Positions 7,864 to 11,110 of a stretch of DNA of 11,110 nt are shown here, piece by piece. The notes beneath the pieces were generated by a model that worked only from the letters and a program-made list of their open reading frames with translations, did no database searches and was not told the origin of the DNA. The stretch lies in contig PLST01000486.1 of NCBI GenBank assembly GCA_003164255.1, forward strand, positions 1 to 11,110. The letters run 5' to 3'. The stretch comes from Acidobacteriaceae bacterium (GTDB lineage: Bacteria; Acidobacteriota; Terriglobia; Terriglobales; Acidobacteriaceae). A program made the position numbers and the translations under genes. Within the stretch, counting starts at the first letter, position 1, and each line of letters opens with the position of its first letter.

Positions 7864-8597
7864 CCACCATGGAAAGTCCCTTCCGGTCCTCCCTGCAGGG
7901 CCGGAAGTTCATTGTCGCGATTGACGGGCCGTCCGGGGCCGGCAAAAGCACCATTGCCCGTCATCTGGCTCGCCACTTCGGCCTCCTCAACCTTGAAACC
8001 GGCGCCATGTACCGCGCCTTCGGCCTCAAGGCTCTTCGCGTCGGCCTCCCTCTCGACGACCACACGGCCCTTGAAGCCCTCGCCGCCGAAACCACCATTC
8101 ATCTTGAGCCCGGCGAAAATGAAAACCGCGTCCTGCTCGACGGCGAGGACGTTACCGGCCTGCTGCGCAATCAAACCGTCACCGACGCAGCATCAAAAGT
8201 CAGCGTCTTTCCCGTCATTCGCGCCTGGATGGTCCGCCTGCAGCAGCAGCTTGCCGAAGCCGGTGGCATCGTCATGGAAGGCCGCGACATCGGCACCGTT
8301 GTCTTTCCCCATGCTGAGGTCAAGATCTTTCTTGACGCTGCTCCTGAAGTCCGGGGCCTCCGCCGCTACGATCAGCTCGGCGGCAAAGACAGCAAGCCCG
8401 TTGTACAGCCGGAGGAGGTCATCGCCGACCTCCGCGCCCGCGACCAGCGCGACCGCAACCGCGCCGACTCGCCCCTTCGCCCCGCCGAAGACTCCGTTCT
8501 GCTCGACTCGACCAACATGACCCTCGAAGAGGCTGTCCACGCCGCCGAGGCCATCGTTGAGGCACGCCTCCAGCAGAAAACCAGCCAAGTACGATAG
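7860..8597 (+). CDS. cmk: Cytidylate kinase (CMP/dCMP kinase)
   Basis: This cytosolic enzyme phosphorylates CMP and dCMP to their diphosphates with ATP, in pyrimidine nucleotide recycling. At 245 residues it is slightly longer than typical bacterial Cmk (about 225), because of a short N-terminal lead and C-terminal tail. The P-loop is IDGPSGAGKST (GPSGAGKS at 23-30). It is followed by LETGAMYRAFG (45-54), where the more usual residue before TGAMYR is Asp. GRDIGTVVFPHA lies at 141-152, and the lid/CMP-contact region ARDQRDRNRADSPL at 193-206. The ATG at 7860 overlaps the upstream stop as ATGA; an in-frame ATG at 7869 could also serve. The gene is 12 bp upstream of the zinc-ribbon membrane gene, so the three genes probably share a transcript. 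Confidence 0.97.
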   Translation: MTTMESPFRSSLQGRKFIVAIDGPSGAGKSTIARHLARHFGLLNLETGAMYRAFGLKALRVGLPLDDHTALEALAAETTIHLEPGENENRVLLDGEDVTGLLRNQTVTDAASKVSVFPVIRAWMVRLQQQLAEAGGIVMEGRDIGTVVFPHAEVKIFLDAAPEVRGLRRYDQLGGKDSKPVVQPEEVIADLRARDQRDRNRADSPLRPAEDSVLLDSTNMTLEEAVHAAEAIVEARLQQKTSQVR

Positions 8598-8609
8598 GCT
8601 TTTAAGTGT

Positions 8610-9287
8610 ATGGAGACAACCTGCACGCGCTGCCACCAGTCCGTCCTCGCAGAGAGCTGCTACTGCCCGGTTTGCGGACTACCCCAGCTCGTCTACAACG
8701 CCGACGGCTCAAACCCCCAGTCACAGCCTGAGCGCTGGAACGAGGCGGTGCGTGATGCGGCAACGGTAGACTGGAAGCCCGCCCTGCGCGCCGCCTTGAT
8801 GCTCGCCATACCTGCTGGCCTGCTTAGCTCCATGCTTTCTCCCCTCAGCATCTTCGGACTGCCCCTGATGGCTGCCACGGGCGCCTGGGCCGTCGTGCTC
8901 TACGTCCGCAGCCAGCGTCCCGCCTGGATCACCGTCGGAGCCGGCGCACGCATCGGCCTCGTCACCGGCGTCCTCGGCGGATGGATCGCTGCTGCCAGCA
9001 CCGGCGCCACTCTCTTCGCCATGCGCTTCTGGTTCCATCAGGGCGGCTTCTACGACGACCTCTGGCAAAATCTCGTCAACAACCAGATGGGCCAGCAGTG
9101 GCAGACCATGGGCGTCGACCCGCAGTCCATCGCCATGATGAAGTCCTGGCTCCTGCCCCCTGAAGGCCGTGCAGGCTGGCTCCTCGCCGCACTCATCTTC
9201 CTCTCCATGACCCTGCTGCTGTTCTCCGTTGCCGGAGGAGCCATCGGAGCCCGTCTAACAGCAAAAGCCCGCCGCCCCACCATCTAG
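8610..9287 (+). CDS. Zinc-ribbon membrane protein of unknown function
   Basis: 225 residues. The N-terminus holds a zinc-ribbon-like knuckle: C5-x2-C8 and C19-x2-C22 (TCTRC and CPVCG), with an extra Cys at 17. After a polar stretch, four hydrophobic segments are visible at about 59-77, 81-99, 114-140 and 188-213, consistent with an inner-membrane protein whose zinc ribbon lies on one side. A polar loop (about 143-186, with WFHQGGFYDDLWQN) separates the third and fourth segments. I do not recognise a family with a known function. Bacterial proteins of this build are usually annotated as zinc-ribbon domain-containing or DUF proteins. It follows cmk by 12 bp and is probably co-transcribed, but no strong Shine-Dalgarno sequence precedes the ATG. 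The gene is followed by a 346-bp repeat-filled gap. Confidence 0.85.
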   Translation: METTCTRCHQSVLAESCYCPVCGLPQLVYNADGSNPQSQPERWNEAVRDAATVDWKPALRAALMLAIPAGLLSSMLSPLSIFGLPLMAATGAWAVVLYVRSQRPAWITVGAGARIGLVTGVLGGWIAAASTGATLFAMRFWFHQGGFYDDLWQNLVNNQMGQQWQTMGVDPQSIAMMKSWLLPPEGRAGWLLAALIFLSMTLLLFSVAGGAIGARLTAKARRPTI

Positions 9288-9307
9288 AGCATTTTTGCAT
9301 CTACTCC

Positions 9308-9357
9308 AGACGAGTTTTGAAAGGGCGCAGCCCGGGTACCATCTGGGTCGCTGCGCC
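9308..9357 (+). repeat. Palindromic extragenic repeat, copy A
   Basis: The leader AGACGAGTTTTGAAAGG is followed by a perfect 8-bp inverted repeat, GGCGCAGC (9324-9331) and GCTGCGCC (9350-9357), enclosing an 18-nt loop with GGGTACC. The first 24 nt match copy B at 9368-9391 with three differences. It lies just downstream of the zinc-ribbon gene and could also act as a transcript-end hairpin, though no T-run follows. Confidence 0.7.
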
Positions 9358-9367
9358 AACCAACGGT

Positions 9368-9403
9368 AGACCAGTCTTGAAAGGGCGCGGCTTTAGCTGC
9401 GCC
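9368..9403 (+). repeat. Palindromic extragenic repeat, copy B
   Basis: A leader like copy A (AGACCAGTCTTGAAAGG) precedes a compact hairpin GGCGCGGC-TTTA-GCTGCGCC (9384-9403) with one G-T pair. The TTTA loop core recurs in the shorter elements of this gap and of the pyrR-pyrB gap. Confidence 0.7.
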
Positions 9404-9426
9404 ACCCAACATCAATCAAAACCGAT

Positions 9427-9457
9427 GGGCTTTAGCCCCCGAGGGAAAGCCCTTCGG
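9427..9457 (+). repeat. GGGCTTTAGCCCC extragenic element, first copy
   Basis: The hairpin GGGC-TTTA-GCCC is followed by CCGAGGG and then CCCTTCGG at 9450-9457, which can form a second small dyad around AAAG. The same order (hairpin, GAGG, CCCTTCGG) is seen at 10384-10415. Confidence 0.65.
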
Positions 9458-9505
9458 TCGACACCATTTCAGAATCTGCCTCAGGCTATTCCCAGCAACT
9501 TGAAC

Positions 9506-9547
9506 ACCCTAATCCCTGTTCCCTAATCCCTAATTCCTGCTTCCTCC
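9506..9547 (+). repeat. Heptanucleotide tandem repeat
   Basis: Six consecutive 7-nt units can be read: ACCCTAA, TCCCTGT, TCCCTAA, TCCCTAA, TTCCTGC, TTCCTCC. The core CCCTAATCCCT occurs twice (9507-9517 and 9521-9531). It lies about 85-130 bp upstream of the pyrR start. Confidence 0.65.
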
Positions 9548-9558
9548 ATTTCCACAGC

Positions 9559-9588
9559 TTGCCCCAGACCCCCAACCCCTCGTATCAT
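9559..9588 (+). promoter_or_regulatory. Candidate sigma-70-like promoter for pyrR
   Basis: TTGCCC (9559-9564) and TATCAT (9583-9588) are separated by 18 nt. They match the -35 and -10 consensus at four and five of six positions. Transcription would start near 9595, leaving a leader of about 40 nt. A TACAAT at 9610-9615 is another -10-like hexamer but has no -35 partner. Confidence 0.35.
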
Positions 9589-9633
9589 CCGTCGAGAGAC
9601 AAGCCAAGCTACAATCGCAGCGAAAGAGCATCC

Positions 9634-10203
9634 ATGAGCGAATCCAGTGACAATCCAGGTCTGCGCCTCAAGGGCCGTCTGATGTCCGCATCCGAGATCG
9701 AGCGGACCCTCGTCCGCCTGGCCCACGAGATCGTTGAAAAAAGCAATGGAAGCGCGGATCTCGCCCTGGTCGGCATCAAGCGCCGTGGTATTCCCCTCGC
9801 CGAGAGGCTCGGCAAGCTTATCTCCCAAATTGAGAAGCGCCCCGTCGACACCGGCGTGCTCGACATCCAGTTCTATCGCGACGATCTGTCCACCGCGGGC
9901 GTTCGTCCACTGGTCACCCCCGGCGCCATTGGCTTTGACATCGAGGGCCGCGACATCGTCGTCTGTGACGACGTCCTCTACACCGGCCGCACCGTCCGCG
10001 CCGCGCTTGACGCCCTCTTTGACCATGGACGCCCGCGCCGCGTACAGCTCGCCGTCCTCATCGACCGCGGTCATCGCGAGCTGCCCATTGAGGCAACCTA
10101 TGTCGGAAAAAACATTCCCACCAGCAGCCGCGAAATTATTGAAGTCAAGTTCAGCGAAGTCGACGGCAGCGATCAGGTCCAGCTTGTCGAACGCGTCGGC
10201 TGA
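9634..10203 (+). CDS. pyrR: PyrR, pyrimidine operon regulator / uracil phosphoribosyltransferase
   Basis: 189 residues, close to the family length of about 180. In characterised members PyrR binds pyr mRNA in a UMP/UTP-dependent way to lower pyr expression, and it can make UMP from uracil and PRPP. Visible signatures are ALVGIKRRGIPLAERL (44-59), the YRDDLS segment (81-86), the PRPP-binding loop VVCDDVLYTGRT (109-120), and LAVLIDRGHRELPI (139-152) followed by YVGKNIPTS, all very like Bacillus PyrR. I chose the ATG at 9634 over an in-frame TTG at 9559. The upstream residues have no family counterpart, and a purine-rich GAAAGAG (9622-9628) sits 5 nt before the ATG. It precedes pyrB, the expected target, but the gap is 358 bp and full of repeats. 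Confidence 0.97.
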   Translation: MSESSDNPGLRLKGRLMSASEIERTLVRLAHEIVEKSNGSADLALVGIKRRGIPLAERLGKLISQIEKRPVDTGVLDIQFYRDDLSTAGVRPLVTPGAIGFDIEGRDIVVCDDVLYTGRTVRAALDALFDHGRPRRVQLAVLIDRGHRELPIEATYVGKNIPTSSREIIEVKFSEVDGSDQVQLVERVG

Positions 10204-10291
10204 AATGGGCAACGTCAATCATGTTTCAATGGGCCATGCAAAAGTAGCTACACAAGTAGGGATTTGAAGTGCTTTTTCAGTAAGGAAATTC

Positions 10292-10320
10292 TTTGAAGGG
10301 TACGAGCTTTACAGCTTGCG
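10292..10320 (+). repeat. TTTGAAGGG palindromic repeat copy after pyrR
   Basis: It starts TTTGAAGGGTACGAGCTT and continues to a degenerate second arm (CAGCTTGCG). It aligns with copy B at 9378-9403 and differs at one of 18 positions from the inverted copy at 3811-3835. The preceding 10204-10291 shows nothing I can assign. Confidence 0.55.
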
Positions 10321-10345
10321 GAAAACTCAAAACGGAGGGAGGCCT

Positions 10346-10360
10346 GGGTTTTAACCCCCG
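10346..10360 (+). repeat. GGGTTTTAACCCC extragenic element
   Basis: The dyad GGGT-TTTA-ACCC has the layout of GGGC-TTTA-GCCC at 9427-9438, with the closing C-G pair replaced by T-A so that pairing is kept. Confidence 0.55.
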
Positions 10361-10383
10361 CATGAAGCCAACAGAATCAATTA

Positions 10384-10415
10384 GGGCTTCAGCCCCGGAG
10401 GTTGTTTCCCTTCGG
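10384..10415 (+). repeat. GGGCTTCAGCCCC extragenic element
   Basis: The hairpin GGGC-TTCA-GCCC is followed by CGGAGG and, at 10408-10415, CCCTTCGG. This is the same module order and nearly the same spacing as in 9427-9457. Confidence 0.65.
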
Positions 10416-10445
10416 CTTCCCCCGAAATCCCGACTTTTTCAGCAC

Positions 10446-10500
10446 GCTTTAGCCAGTACATCTTCACCGCAAATCTAAATCGTGCTTTAGCCCTGAGGGG
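10446..10500 (+). repeat. Two partial GCTTTAGC elements upstream of pyrB
   Basis: GCTTTAGC at 10446-10453 and GTGCTTTAGCCCTGAGGGG at 10482-10500 retain the TTTA core; the second also keeps the GAGGGG tail. The 5' arms are eroded. With the copies at 10292, 10346 and 10384 they occupy much of the pyrR-pyrB gap. Confidence 0.5.
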
Positions 10501-10561
10501 CATGTCGGTCCGCCGGCTCGTCATTTCAGGACCAGGTCAAGTTAGCAAGAAGCCGAAACAA

Positions 10562-11110
10562 ATGAACCCAGCTGCAACCCCCGTTCGCCGCCACATTCAT
10601 CCGCCTCCCGCGCCCGCCCTGCCGTTCCCGCACCATCCGGGCTCGCTGCTCTCCGTCATGGACCTCAGCGTGGACGCCGTCACCCACATCCTCACCCGCG
10701 CCACCGCGCTCGAAAACGAAGACCCGCTGCTCCGCGACCACATCCTCTTGAAGCGCCGCATCGCGCTGCTCTTTTACGAGTCGTCCACGCGCACCCGCAC
10801 CAGCTTTGAGCTCGCGGCCAAATCGCTCGGCGCAGACACAACCCTCGTTTCCAACCTCAGCTCCAGCATTGAGAAGGGCGAGTCGCTCAAAGACACCGGC
10901 CTCACCCTCCGCGCACTCGGCGCTCAGGCCATCATCCTCCGCCACAACTCCTCCGGCGCAGCCTGGCTCCTTGAGGAGTCCACCCATCTGCCCGTCATCA
11001 ACGCTGGCGACGGCATGCACGAGCATCCCACCCAGGCACATCTCGACCTGCGCACCATGCTGGCTCATCTGCGCCCCGGCGCTGAGGCAATTACCGCGGA
11101 AACCCTCTCC
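10562..11110 (+). CDS. pyrB: Aspartate carbamoyltransferase catalytic chain, 5' part only
   Basis: Open to the right edge for exactly 183 codons, with no stop in the window. The enzyme condenses carbamoyl phosphate and aspartate, the first committed step of de novo pyrimidine synthesis. The carbamoyl-phosphate motif FYESSTRTRTSFELAAKSLG lies at about 75-94. The conserved loop Lys is in SIEKGESLKDTGLT, and ILRHNSSGAAWLL and NAGDGMHEHPTQ (HPTQ at about 156-159) follow, all diagnostic of the catalytic chain. About 28 residues rich in Pro, His and Ala precede the usual LLSVMDLS start of the fold. No in-frame ATG, GTG or TTG lies between M1 and that point, so the ATG at 10562 is the best start, with a weak AAGAAG 9 nt upstream. 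A further in-frame ATG at 10502 sits inside a repeat and is less likely. Confidence 0.95.
   Translation, partial: MNPAATPVRRHIHPPPAPALPFPHHPGSLLSVMDLSVDAVTHILTRATALENEDPLLRDHILLKRRIALLFYESSTRTRTSFELAAKSLGADTTLVSNLSSSIEKGESLKDTGLTLRALGAQAIILRHNSSGAAWLLEESTHLPVINAGDGMHEHPTQAHLDLRTMLAHLRPGAEAITAETLS

Noticed and set aside
7080..8174. 364-codon minus-strand open frame opposite the tail gene and cmk
   Set aside because: It crosses two supported plus-strand genes, and its Arg/Ala/Gly composition reflects the complementary low-complexity sequence.
9308..9457. CRISPR-like array
   Set aside because: The repeats are palindromic, degenerate and irregularly spaced, with no uniform spacers and no cas genes nearby.
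10391..10404. AGCCCCGGAGGTTG resembling a PyrR RNA-binding loop in the pyrR-pyrB gap
   Set aside because: It needs one deletion and one mismatch to fit the consensus, and it is explained by the GGGCTTCAGCCCC repeat family seen elsewhere.

Overview
The window reads as chromosomal DNA from an acidobacterium, most likely family Acidobacteriaceae (Terriglobia). This is an inference. It rests on GC-rich, C-ending codon use, a large secreted sedolisin carrying bacterial Ig-like repeats, and gaps filled with GGGCTTTAGCCCC-type palindromes, all of which I associate with that phylum. No phylogenetic marker settles it.

Layout. The left third (1-3625, minus strand) is one very long secreted S53 (pro-kumamolisin/sedolisin) peptidase with at least four Ig-like repeats. 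It starts at a GTG with a strong ribosome binding site, and its C-terminus runs off the left edge. A 259-bp divergent gap separates it from mutL (3885-5933, plus), a MutL of the endonuclease-containing type. After a 223-bp gap comes a co-directional block: an AlkZ-related winged-helix-like protein with a long basic Asn-Gly-rich tail (6157-7863, TTG start), cmk (7860-8597, ATGA overlap with the preceding gene) and a zinc-ribbon membrane protein (8610-9287). Then follow pyrR (9634-10203) and the beginning of pyrB (10562 to the right edge).

The two largest plus-strand gaps (9288-9633 and 10204-10561) hold almost nothing but short palindromic elements of one family (TTGAAGGG leader plus hairpin; GGGCTTTAGCCCC hairpin plus GAGG) and a heptanucleotide tandem repeat. 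One related copy lies inverted in the peptidase/mutL gap. The pyrR-pyrB pair, usually tight, is split by about 360 bp of this material.

How the genes work together. mutL is DNA mismatch repair. Its downstream neighbour is distantly like a DNA-glycosylase family but shows no catalytic motif. cmk, pyrR and pyrB all belong to pyrimidine nucleotide metabolism: CMP/dCMP phosphorylation, operon regulation/uracil salvage, and the first committed step of de novo synthesis. The peptidase is a separate, extracellular, probably acid-active degradative function.

I found no CRISPR array, tRNA, rRNA, transposase or phage gene, and no convincing new multi-gene system. The least explained items are the Asn-Gly tail protein and the extragenic repeat family.
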